Shown: one piece after another, positions 15,747 to 22,623 of the stretch | Layout: every line of letters begins with the position of its first letter | Numbering within the stretch: position 1 is the stretch's first letter | Source: Bin87 sp965220505 | GTDB taxonomy: Bacteria > Chloroflexota > Dehalococcoidia > Lucifugimonadales > UBA3495 | Reading direction: 5' to 3' | DNA: 64,000 nucleotides | NCBI GenBank assembly: GCA_965220505.1 | Contig: CBDCQE010000001.1 | Span: forward strand, 1,550,001-1,614,000 | The notes under the pieces: generated by a model | Databases searched by the model: none | What the model saw: the letters and a program-made list of their open reading frames with translations, nothing else | Told to the model about the DNA's origin: nothing | Position numbers and translations under genes: made by a program

Positions 15747-16919
15747 CTATCCCAGTTGTCCCCGCCCGGCGACCCGCCAGTAGCCCACCAGCTTGCCATC
15801 CCGCACGGCGCGGATGTAGTCATACTGATTGACACACAGGGCAAGGTTATACGGAACCAGGTGGACCTTGTCATTGGGCATCAGCCGCTCGGTGGCCGGT
15901 CCCTCCAAATCCAGGATCCCGTGCTCGGCGCTGAACCTGGAAGCGACGGCGCCCTCGAATGCCTCCAGAACGGGCACACCGAAATCCGGCCCGGTGGTCT
16001 TGTGACCGGCGTCTACCACCGCCCGGCCGGCCACGGGATGGCTGATGACCGTAGCCAGAACACTGGCCGCCGGCTGAAATTCCGGACGGATTCGCAAGGT
16101 CTCCATGTCCATCAGGGGATACACGCCAGCCTGTACCTCAGTGATCCCCGACAGTTGGGAGACCGTATCGTAGTTGTAGGTGCCGCCCGCGCTTACCGTA
16201 GCAATCTCAAACCCGGCCTGCTCCAGGTCGCTTCGCGTGTCCAGAACCGGCTGCAACCGGCGGCGGGTTTCGGCCTCCAGTTCCCCATGGTCCGCGATGG
16301 GCAACGGGCCCTCATAGGTCATGATCCCCTGGAAGGACAGTCCGGGAGCGTTGGTGACGGTACGCGCCAGGTCAACCACGTCCTGTCCGGGCGCCACACC
16401 GCCAAACCCGTACCCGGAGTCCATGTCCACCACGATGCCCAGAGCGACGCCGGCGGCCTGCGCCGCCTCCGAAAGGTCCTGGACGTTACGGGCGTTGTCC
16501 ACGGCGACGCTCAGGGTAATGCGGCCGGCCAGGACGACCAGTCGGCTGATCTTGGCGGCGGTGACCACCCGGCCCGCTATCAGGATGTCGTCAATCGCGC
16601 GGTGACGTGACTCAGCCCCAGCGTCATCGGATATATCCTCGCCGGCGGCAAATGCCTCTGCTTCCGCCAGTGAGCCGACCGCCACGCCACCGGAGTTGTT
16701 TGCTGCAGCGAGCTGGAACTGCACTATTTCAGGGCAGCCATGACAGGAAACATGAGGACGAACCGAGACCCGGCCCGTGCCTGACCCATCGCCCGAGCCG
16801 GCAATTGCGTCGTGCAGGACCGCGATGTTCTGCTCCATCACCCCCAGATCGACCACCAGGGCCGGAGTATCCAGTTCCTCGGCGGGGGAGCCAATGGGCT
16901 GAAATATCGGTCGCTCCAT
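15747..16919 (-). CDS. DSD1-family homologue lacking the PLP lysine (probable pseudoenzyme)
   Basis: 390 residues, the same fold and family as the downstream gene. The motif that normally reads RPHxKxHK is RPHVSCHG here: Ser58 and Gly61 stand where the lysines should be, so the PLP Schiff-base residue is missing. The rest of the cofactor pocket appears kept (SAGGTYNYDT, TEVQAGVYPLMD, VVDAGHKT), and the reading frame is intact with family-normal length, arguing against random decay. It could be a regulatory or structural partner of the active paralogue, or bind a different ligand. It begins 48 bases after the nitrile hydratase beta C-half gene. Confidence 0.78.
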   Translation of the reverse strand: MERPIFQPIGSPAEELDTPALVVDLGVMEQNIAVLHDAIAGSGDGSGTGRVSVRPHVSCHGCPEIVQFQLAAANNSGGVAVGSLAEAEAFAAGEDISDDAGAESRHRAIDDILIAGRVVTAAKISRLVVLAGRITLSVAVDNARNVQDLSEAAQAAGVALGIVVDMDSGYGFGGVAPGQDVVDLARTVTNAPGLSFQGIMTYEGPLPIADHGELEAETRRRLQPVLDTRSDLEQAGFEIATVSAGGTYNYDTVSQLSGITEVQAGVYPLMDMETLRIRPEFQPAASVLATVISHPVAGRAVVDAGHKTTGPDFGVPVLEAFEGAVASRFSAEHGILDLEGPATERLMPNDKVHLVPYNLALCVNQYDYIRAVRDGKLVGYWRVAGRGQLG

Positions 16920-16967
16920 GGTTCATCTACCTCTCAATTGCAGCAATGGCCGGCAAGATAGCACAAA

Positions 16968-17267
16968 TCAGGCGGGCTCAAGCCAGTGCTGGTACACGTC
17001 GACCAGCAGGGTGTCCGCCGGATTGCCAGCGTAGTCGGACCAGAGGTCGGTCTGACGCAGGCGAATGCGATAGAGAGGTTGACGCGGCAGGCCATCACCG
17101 CCGTGGGCCAGCGATTCGGGGTTCGGGTAAACCCCGCAGAGAGCATCAACGGTGCCGGTGTGCCCCTGGATGTAGGCCGGCGTACGGAAATGGTGCGCCG
17201 GGTATCCGACACGAACACGAACGGAGGCGCCGTCGGGGTAGTGGACTGATTCGGCGGGGGTGGTCAT
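16968..17267 (-). CDS. Nitrile hydratase beta subunit, C-terminal half as a separate gene
   Basis: 99 residues aligning to the SH3-like C-terminal domain of NHase beta. Visible are VRVRVGYP, TPAYIQGHTGTVD, the PLYRIRLRQTDLWSD segment and LLVDVYQHWLEPA at the end. In ordinary NHase this is fused to the N-terminal helical half; here the N-half is a different gene at 19111-19431. Thiocyanate hydrolase and toyocamycin nitrile hydratase have the same three-subunit arrangement. It is followed by the lysine-less DSD homologue (48-base gap) and preceded by the PIN gene (26-base gap). Confidence 0.82.
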   Translation of the reverse strand: MTTPAESVHYPDGASVRVRVGYPAHHFRTPAYIQGHTGTVDALCGVYPNPESLAHGGDGLPRQPLYRIRLRQTDLWSDYAGNPADTLLVDVYQHWLEPA

Positions 17268-17293
17268 CGTTGATCCAGTGAATTAGGATTGCG

Positions 17294-17719
17294 CTATTGA
17301 AAGCGCTGTTGCAGTATAACGCTCAGTTGGGATGGCGTGACAATCGGGATTTCAGATTCGTCCTTCAGCACCAAGAGATCGTCATCCCGAGTAACCAGAT
17401 AGTCTGCTCCTGCTTGGTAGGCGAGAACCAGGAACATCTGGTCGTTGGGGTCGCGGCATTGCGGCGTTTCCGGTGGCGTGTCGGGTACTACAATCCTTTC
17501 ACAGTAATCTAGGTAGGCGGCAGCGACGTTTAGTATCTGGTCTTCCTCGATCTCGAACCTGTGGCTGTGCAGGGTTCGGATTAATTCTGCCTCAGTCTCA
17601 TCGCTGACGAGCGGCACAATGCGTTGCTGTTCCCACGCATCACGAAGCCATATGTCGTTGCTGCCTGACCTGGTAATTGGCATCAACACCGCATTGGTGT
17701 CCAACACCGGCCGTATCAT
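17294..17719 (-). CDS. PIN-domain RNase, toxin-like
   Basis: 141 residues of the PIN_3/PilT group. The acidic active-site residues are in VLDTNA (Asp7), TEAEL (Glu) and CRDPNDQMFL (Asp-Asp), with the late Asp in LVTRDDDLL. Such proteins cut RNA and are commonly toxins of type II toxin-antitoxin pairs. Its start overlaps the end of the upstream 367-residue gene by four bases (ATGA), so the two are translationally coupled. That partner's C-terminal tail may therefore be the antitoxin. It lies inside the nitrile hydratase locus, between the two beta-subunit halves. Confidence 0.8.
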   Translation of the reverse strand: MIRPVLDTNAVLMPITRSGSNDIWLRDAWEQQRIVPLVSDETEAELIRTLHSHRFEIEEDQILNVAAAYLDYCERIVVPDTPPETPQCRDPNDQMFLVLAYQAGADYLVTRDDDLLVLKDESEIPIVTPSQLSVILQQRFQ

Positions 17720-18819
17720 TGACTGCTTCTTTTCGCCCGGGCTTCCGCTATGGCAGCGCGAATATCCTCCTCGGTTAGTTCCAAGGCTTGAAGCCGTCGC
17801 AAAGCCGCTTTGACCAGTTCCGGATCGCTCCGGCGCGTCCTGTTGGAGTTTCTGAACGCTATGATGTCGCCCAAGTCGTTGGCGTTACTGCTGCGCAGCG
17901 TCTTGCCGAAGCTGTTGCGGAGAACTTGCCACGTTTGCGCCGGCGGGAAGTTTTCCTGGTGCAGAACTAAAACCGCGTCAAATACCCTGAGATCGGGCAG
18001 GGTGATTGCCTCCCAATCCGGCGCATACAGAAATTCCCGGTTGTGCAGCGCGAGGCAGTATCTGGCCCCATTCAGCGCCCCGAGCTTGCTCGCCTTGCTG
18101 CCGTGGCTTACGGCGGCGTTGAGCGCCATTTGGAGCACGTCGGGACCGTCGGGTACTTGAGGCAGCGGCGCGGTCAGCTCCGCCAACTGCTCACGGATGC
18201 TCTTGCGCTCTTTGGGGTGTCCGACGGTGAGGTGCGAACCCTCGGCGTCGATGCGCAGTTCGGTGAGCTCGAAGGCCCATTCTCTGCCATCCACCGTAGC
18301 CCGGTAGTCGATGGGATCGTTTATGTCCGCACGGTCCCACGCGACGTTGACGGTCAAACCCTGCTGAGTAAGGAAAGCAACTGCTTTCCGCATGAGGTCA
18401 TATTCAGCAAGTTCTTGAGGCGTCATGGCATCGAGCTTAATGACGGCGCGGGTTCTTTCCGCCACCAGGTCGGCGATGGGTATCGCTGCCTCCCGCAGGG
18501 TTTGCGCTACGGCGATGGGATCGGTTACCTCGCTCCAAACGACGATGGGCGTGCGGGAGTGGGCAAACTCAGGCTCGCGGCTTTTGATGTACTGCCCCAC
18601 GTCCTTCATCAGCAGTGCCCAGCCGTAAGTTCGGCTTTTCTCCTGTTGGTGGGTTTCGCCAGCCTTGAACTCATCCCTGGCCTGTTGGAGCGCGCTGAAA
18701 GCATCGCACCCATGCCCCGGTGTTGGCACAGTGCTGGCGACAATTTCCGCCGCCCGGCCGATTACCGCTGCGGCGAAGTTGGCGTTGATGGCTGGGGTGT
18801 TGCCTCTTGTAGTGGCCAT
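17716..18819 (-). CDS. Unknown protein coupled to the PIN toxin; possible nuclease core plus antitoxin-like tail
   Basis: 367 residues, family not recognised. Around residues 160-185 the segment DYRATVDGREWAFELTEL resembles the core of a PD-(D/E)xK fold (Asp, then Glu-x-Thr instead of Glu-x-Lys), but this is only a pattern impression. The last ~35 residues (DPELVKAALRRLQALELTEEDIRAAIAEARAKRSS) look like the helical tail of an antitoxin. The four-base overlap with the PIN gene supports a toxin-antitoxin or defence relationship. With the PIN gene and the small membrane protein it separates the two nitrile hydratase beta halves and may be an inserted cassette. Confidence 0.55.
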   Translation of the reverse strand: MATTRGNTPAINANFAAAVIGRAAEIVASTVPTPGHGCDAFSALQQARDEFKAGETHQQEKSRTYGWALLMKDVGQYIKSREPEFAHSRTPIVVWSEVTDPIAVAQTLREAAIPIADLVAERTRAVIKLDAMTPQELAEYDLMRKAVAFLTQQGLTVNVAWDRADINDPIDYRATVDGREWAFELTELRIDAEGSHLTVGHPKERKSIREQLAELTAPLPQVPDGPDVLQMALNAAVSHGSKASKLGALNGARYCLALHNREFLYAPDWEAITLPDLRVFDAVLVLHQENFPPAQTWQVLRNSFGKTLRSSNANDLGDIIAFRNSNRTRRSDPELVKAALRRLQALELTEEDIRAAIAEARAKRSSQ

Positions 18820-18910
18820 GGCACTTCTTCGCGAACGTGCGCTTGCGGGCTTTGCGCTCGTATCCCATTTGTTACTGGGAGGAGTGCGGATTGTCGACGA
18901 AACATCTTTC

Positions 18911-19102
18911 TTATTTGGGCGCCACGAACAGCAAAATCGCCAGCCCGGAAGCTAACGGTATTACACCGACGACTATAGTCAAAATGGTACCCAAGACATT
19001 GTCCCATTCATCAAACATGGCCTTGGACACCAGCCCAAACAAGCCAATGCAAACGATCAACAGTCCGACCGCTGTCAGTGTATATCCTACGATGCCAAGC
19101 AT
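18911..19102 (-). CDS. Small two-helix membrane protein, unknown
   Basis: 63 residues with two hydrophobic stretches (VGYTLTAVGLLIVCIGLFGLV and a second covering about residues 40-61) joined by a short acidic loop (FDEWDN). The gene starts eight bases after the stop of the nitrile hydratase beta N-half gene, on the same strand, so translation may be coupled. No family is recognised. A role as membrane anchor, or simply a component of the inserted module, are both possible. Confidence 0.5.
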   Translation of the reverse strand: MLGIVGYTLTAVGLLIVCIGLFGLVSKAMFDEWDNVLGTILTIVVGVIPLASGLAILLFVAPK

Positions 19103-19110
19103 GCCTGCCT

Positions 19111-19431
19111 CTACAACCCCCGCTCCCGCAACTCGGCGGCTTTGGCATCGATTTCTTCCGCCGTCAGTATCCCCTTTTCAATCAGCAGGATCTCCAGCGC
19201 GGCGGTCCACTTTTCGTAATAGGACAACTCCTCGTAGCGTTCCGGCGGCAGGCTCTCGATGGCGCGGCGCATCTCGTCGGTGGTGCGGATGCCCTGCGCT
19301 CCCAGCACCTGGTGGACGGCGTCGACCCGCCGCTCCCAGTCAGAATATTCGTGCTCGCTGCGGTCGATGGGGGTGTCGTCGGGCCAGCCTCCCCGGTCGT
19401 GTGCTGCGGGCTTGGACCTGTCATCAGCCAT
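19111..19431 (-). CDS. Nitrile hydratase beta subunit, N-terminal half as a separate gene
   Basis: 106 residues from the ATG at 19431. The sequence WERRVDAVHQVLGAQGI, then ERYEELSYYEKW, then LLIEKGILTAEEID is the pattern of the NHase beta N-terminal helical domain; the same half is a stand-alone subunit in thiocyanate hydrolase. The start lies two bases after the stop of the NodB-family gene, so the two are tightly coupled. The outer start seven codons earlier would overlap that gene and is less likely. Its partner halves are at 16968-17267 (beta C-half) and 13876-14490 (alpha). A cobalt-activator role is considered less likely because of the SYYEKW motif. Confidence 0.78.
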   Translation of the reverse strand: MADDRSKPAAHDRGGWPDDTPIDRSEHEYSDWERRVDAVHQVLGAQGIRTTDEMRRAIESLPPERYEELSYYEKWTAALEILLIEKGILTAEEIDAKAAELRERGL

Positions 19432-19433
19432 TG

Positions 19434-20252
19434 CTACGCTCCGTTTTCCCACATGTCGGCTACGTCCACGGCGCGCATGAAGCGAACGCCGGGGAAGGTC
19501 TTGATGTACTCGATCAGTCGCTCCAGCATGAGCAGGCGGCCGGGTCGCCCGATGTACTGCGGGTGCATTGTCAGGTTGAAGCAGCGGCCGTAACGGTAGA
19601 TCCCACGGAACTCCGCCGCCCAGCTTTCAAACACCTCATCGGGGTTGCGCATCGGGCCCAACCGGTTGGCTGACGGAGCGTAGGCGAAGTGCGGCGCATC
19701 ATCGAGAAGCCAGTGGATGGGCAGTTCAACTAAGTCGCGGGGCGGGTCGCCGCCCTGCACCAGGTAAGGCGCGTCGTCGCCCATCAGGCTGCTGTCGTAC
19801 TGGAAGTTGTGCTTGGCCAGGAGGTCCAAGGACACGGGACTGAGTTCCCAGCTTGGCGAACGATAGCCGACGGGCGCCACGCCCGTGAGGTCACCCAAGA
19901 TGCCGATGCCCTTGATCAACACCTCCTCCTCTTTTTCGGGAGACATGGTGGCCGGGGGTTCGTGGATGTAGCCGTGGTGCGCCACCTCGTGACCCCGACC
20001 GGCGATCTCGCGCACGAGGTCGGGATGTGTTTCGGCCACGTATCCGGGGATGTAAAAGCTGCCCGGGATGCCCTGGGCGTCCAGCATGTCCAGGATGCGC
20101 GGCGTGGCGACGCTGGGGCCGTATTCCGCCATGGACAGCAGGCTGGGATAGTTGATGAAATCGGGGTTCCGATTCAGCCAGGAGGTGATGCCGTCCACGT
20201 CAAATGTGATGAGGGCAACACAGCGGATGTCCTCGGGCCAGATGCCAGACAT
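19434..20252 (-). CDS. NodB-fold hydrolase (polysaccharide deacetylase/cyclic imidase-like)
   Basis: 272 residues with the NodB catalytic fold. The first metal motif is TFDVDG (residues 16-21) and the His pair follows in HEVAHHGYIH. The segments YRSPSWELSP and LTMHPQYIGR are characteristic of the PuuE/HpPgdA-like branch, whose members include allantoinase-like and cyclic-imide hydrolases rather than chitin or peptidoglycan deacetylases. There is no signal peptide, so it acts in the cytoplasm, which favours hydrolysis of a small C-N compound. It is coupled to the nitrile hydratase beta N-half gene (two-base gap). Together they suggest a pathway for nitriles, amides or imides. Confidence 0.8.
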   Translation of the reverse strand: MSGIWPEDIRCVALITFDVDGITSWLNRNPDFINYPSLLSMAEYGPSVATPRILDMLDAQGIPGSFYIPGYVAETHPDLVREIAGRGHEVAHHGYIHEPPATMSPEKEEEVLIKGIGILGDLTGVAPVGYRSPSWELSPVSLDLLAKHNFQYDSSLMGDDAPYLVQGGDPPRDLVELPIHWLLDDAPHFAYAPSANRLGPMRNPDEVFESWAAEFRGIYRYGRCFNLTMHPQYIGRPGRLLMLERLIEYIKTFPGVRFMRAVDVADMWENGA

Positions 20253-20274
20253 TGGAAACCTCCTATGCGGGATA

Positions 20275-20580
20275 CTATCGGTCTACCAGCCGACCGTCGC
20301 TGAGAAAGTCTGCCACTGCCTCGGCGCGCGCCTCAGGGGACAATACCGAAATTTGATCGGCTTGGTAATCGGCAAGTTTGACGCGAATGGCGTCCTTGAC
20401 ACGCAGAATAGCTTCCTCGGGAGTTCGCCCGTCCATTGCGGTATCAATGTCCGGACAAAACGCTGAATATCGCCAACCGCCGTCGAAATCCGCGTCATCG
20501 CAACAGGACACCAGGATTTCATAAACCTCGCCGGACATATTCCCAGTCGTAGTCTGATCAGTGTCGCGAGCTGATGTCAT
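20275..20580 (-). CDS. HicB-like antitoxin domain protein without HicA partner
   Basis: 101 residues. The core WRYSAFCPDIDTAMDGRTPEEAILRVKDAI matches the degenerate RNase H-like fold of HicB antitoxins. No DNA-binding ribbon-helix-helix tail is obvious. HicA, a ~60-residue dsRBD-fold toxin, is normally next to it, but no such gene fits in the 22 bases before the NodB gene or the 40 bases to serS. It may be an orphan antitoxin or a HicB-fold protein with another role. Confidence 0.65.
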   Translation of the reverse strand: MTSARDTDQTTTGNMSGEVYEILVSCCDDADFDGGWRYSAFCPDIDTAMDGRTPEEAILRVKDAIRVKLADYQADQISVLSPEARAEAVADFLSDGRLVDR

Positions 20581-20620
20581 GAGTTTGCCTCACAGTGCGA
20601 CTAAGTGGAGATAAATATCT

Positions 20621-21901
20621 TCACGGCGCCGGGATGACGTCAAAACCGGTGTAGGGGCGCAGGACCTCTGGGATCACCACGGAGCCGTCGGGCTGCTGGT
20701 TGTTCTCCAGGATGGCGATGATCACTCGGGGCAGGGCCAGGCCAGAGCCATTGAGCGTGTGGACAAATCGCGGACGCTCGCCGACGCCCGGCCGGTAACG
20801 CACGTTGGCGCGGCGGGCCTGGAAGTCGGTGCAGTTGGAGCAGGACGACACTTCCAACCACTCCTGCGATCCGGCGGCCCAGACCTCGATGTCGTAGGAC
20901 TTGGCGGACGGGAAGGAGATGTCGCCGGCGCACAACTGCAGGATGCGGTAGGGAAGATCCAAACGCTGGCACACCGCCTCCGCGTTGGCAAGCAAAGTTT
21001 CCAGCTCATCGAAGGACGTGTCCGGCTCGACGAATTTGTACATCTCCACCTTGTTGAACTGGTGGACGCGCTTGATGCCTCTGGTGTCCCGCCCGGCGGC
21101 GGCCTTCTCGCGGCGGAAGCAGGGGGTGTGCGCCACATAGTACAGGGGCAGGTCTTCGCCGGACAGAATTTCGTCCCGGTGCAGGTTGGTGACCGGTACC
21201 TCCGCGGTGGGGATCAGCCACAGGTCGTCCTCATCGTCATGGTAGAGGTTATCGGCGAACAGGGGCAGGTTGCCGGAGCCCTCCATGGTCTCACGGCGAA
21301 CCAGGATGGGCAGCGCGACCTCGGTGTAGCCGTGCTCGCTGCTATGGAGGTCCAGCATCCAGGAGATTATGGCCCGCTCCAGACGCGCCCCGTAGCCGTT
21401 CAGGGTGTAGAAGCGACTGCCCGATAACTTGACGCCACGCTGGAAGTCGATGATGCCCAGGTTCTCCGCCAAGTCCCAATGGGGCTGGGCGTCGAAATCC
21501 AGGGTGGTCGGCTCGCCCCAGTGGCGCAGCACAACGTTGCCGGTCTCGTCCACACCTTCGGGGGTGCTGGCGTGGGGCAGGTTGGGAAGAGCCATCATGG
21601 CGTCATTGATGCGGGTGTCCAGGTCGCGGACGAGGTCTTCGAGCTCACTGATGCGGCGGCCGACATCTCGCATCTCGGCCACGATGGCCTCATCCGGCTG
21701 GCCGCCCTGGGAGCGGGACTGACCGATCTCACGGGACACGGCGTTGCGGCGCGCGCGGAGTTCGTCGCCGTCGGTGATGGCGGTGCGCCGCCGGGAGTCC
21801 ATGGCGAGGATCTCGTCCAGGCAGTCCTCGTCTTCCGCGCGGCGGACCAGGGCAGCGCGCACGGTGTCGGTATCGTTACGGATTTGTTCGAGGGAAAGCA
21901 T
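20621..21901 (-). CDS. serS: Serine--tRNA ligase
   Basis: 426 residues, a class II aminoacyl-tRNA synthetase charging tRNA-Ser (and tRNA-Sec if present). The N-terminal coiled-coil arm (residues ~1-110), motif 2 (PCFRREKAAAGRDTRGIKRVHQF) and motif 3 (NGSGLALPRVIIAILENNQ) are all visible, with the serine pocket TAEVPVTN. The length is normal. It is followed by the HicB gene and preceded by a Uma2 gene (12-base gap) and lysS on the same strand, suggesting a lysS-Uma2-serS unit. Confidence 0.97.
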   Translation of the reverse strand: MLSLEQIRNDTDTVRAALVRRAEDEDCLDEILAMDSRRRTAITDGDELRARRNAVSREIGQSRSQGGQPDEAIVAEMRDVGRRISELEDLVRDLDTRINDAMMALPNLPHASTPEGVDETGNVVLRHWGEPTTLDFDAQPHWDLAENLGIIDFQRGVKLSGSRFYTLNGYGARLERAIISWMLDLHSSEHGYTEVALPILVRRETMEGSGNLPLFADNLYHDDEDDLWLIPTAEVPVTNLHRDEILSGEDLPLYYVAHTPCFRREKAAAGRDTRGIKRVHQFNKVEMYKFVEPDTSFDELETLLANAEAVCQRLDLPYRILQLCAGDISFPSAKSYDIEVWAAGSQEWLEVSSCSNCTDFQARRANVRYRPGVGERPRFVHTLNGSGLALPRVIIAILENNQQPDGSVVIPEVLRPYTGFDVIPAP

Positions 21902-21913
21902 AAGCAGATCTAG

Positions 21914-22621
21914 TTACGCCAGGTCAAAGATGAGTTCTCCGACGGCGAAGGTGAAACCAGCCAGGATGTTCTCGCCGTCCAGCGTCTTCGGGTCTTGCAG
22001 TAGATCCGGCTCAACGACGCCGGCGCGATAGATGCGCACCGTGCGTTCGATGGGATCGATAAGCCAACCCAGCTGGGCGCCATTCTCCATATACTCCTGC
22101 ATTTTGGCGAGCAACGGCCCTAGTGATCGCTGGGAAGTAGAACGGACTTCGACTACAAAATGGGGGCAATAGGGCCGTGCTCGAGGCGGATCCGGCGAAG
22201 GCGGTAAGACTTGTTCCCGCGGCGCCCACGCGGCATCAGGGCTGCGGATAGCCCCATTTGCGAGGCGGTAAGCGCTGGTCGGCCCGGTTGCCGTGCCCGG
22301 GCGACCGGCTGTGGTATTCCAGACGTACAACGCCCCGAAGGATTCTCCTTCGTGTTCGTCGGACGGCGGGTAAGTGGGCGGCATCAGTTCCAACTCCCCC
22401 ATGGAATTCAATTCCATTCCCCAATGATATTCCTGATTAGCCAAGACGAGGGCCCAATACCATTCCTCGCAGGCATCGGAGCCGGCCGCTATCACGGCTT
22501 CGGGCAACCGCAGAGTGATGGGCAACAGCTCAAGCAAATCAGTCGCATCGAACGCGGGCCAGGAGAGATGTTGCACGCTGGGTTGGGTTTCGGGGATAAC
22601 CGTCGTCATCGTGATCACCAT
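21914..22621 (-). CDS. Uma2 family protein (PD-(D/E)xK fold)
   Basis: 235 residues. The Uma2 (DUF820) core is seen in GAIRSPDAAW (Asp), FVVEVRSTSQ (Glu-x-Arg in place of Glu-x-Lys) and the following helix KMQEYMENGAQLGWLIDP, then TVRIYR. The family is predicted to be restriction-endonuclease-like and is expanded in cyanobacteria and Chloroflexota, but its role is unproven. It starts two bases after the lysS stop and ends 12 bases before serS, so it sits in a synthetase operon. A second Uma2 gene is at 36.7 kb. ATG codons at 22621 and 22609 are both possible starts. Confidence 0.82.
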   Translation of the reverse strand: MVITMTTVIPETQPSVQHLSWPAFDATDLLELLPITLRLPEAVIAAGSDACEEWYWALVLANQEYHWGMELNSMGELELMPPTYPPSDEHEGESFGALYVWNTTAGRPGTATGPTSAYRLANGAIRSPDAAWAPREQVLPPSPDPPRARPYCPHFVVEVRSTSQRSLGPLLAKMQEYMENGAQLGWLIDPIERTVRIYRAGVVEPDLLQDPKTLDGENILAGFTFAVGELIFDLA

Positions 22622-22623
22622 AT

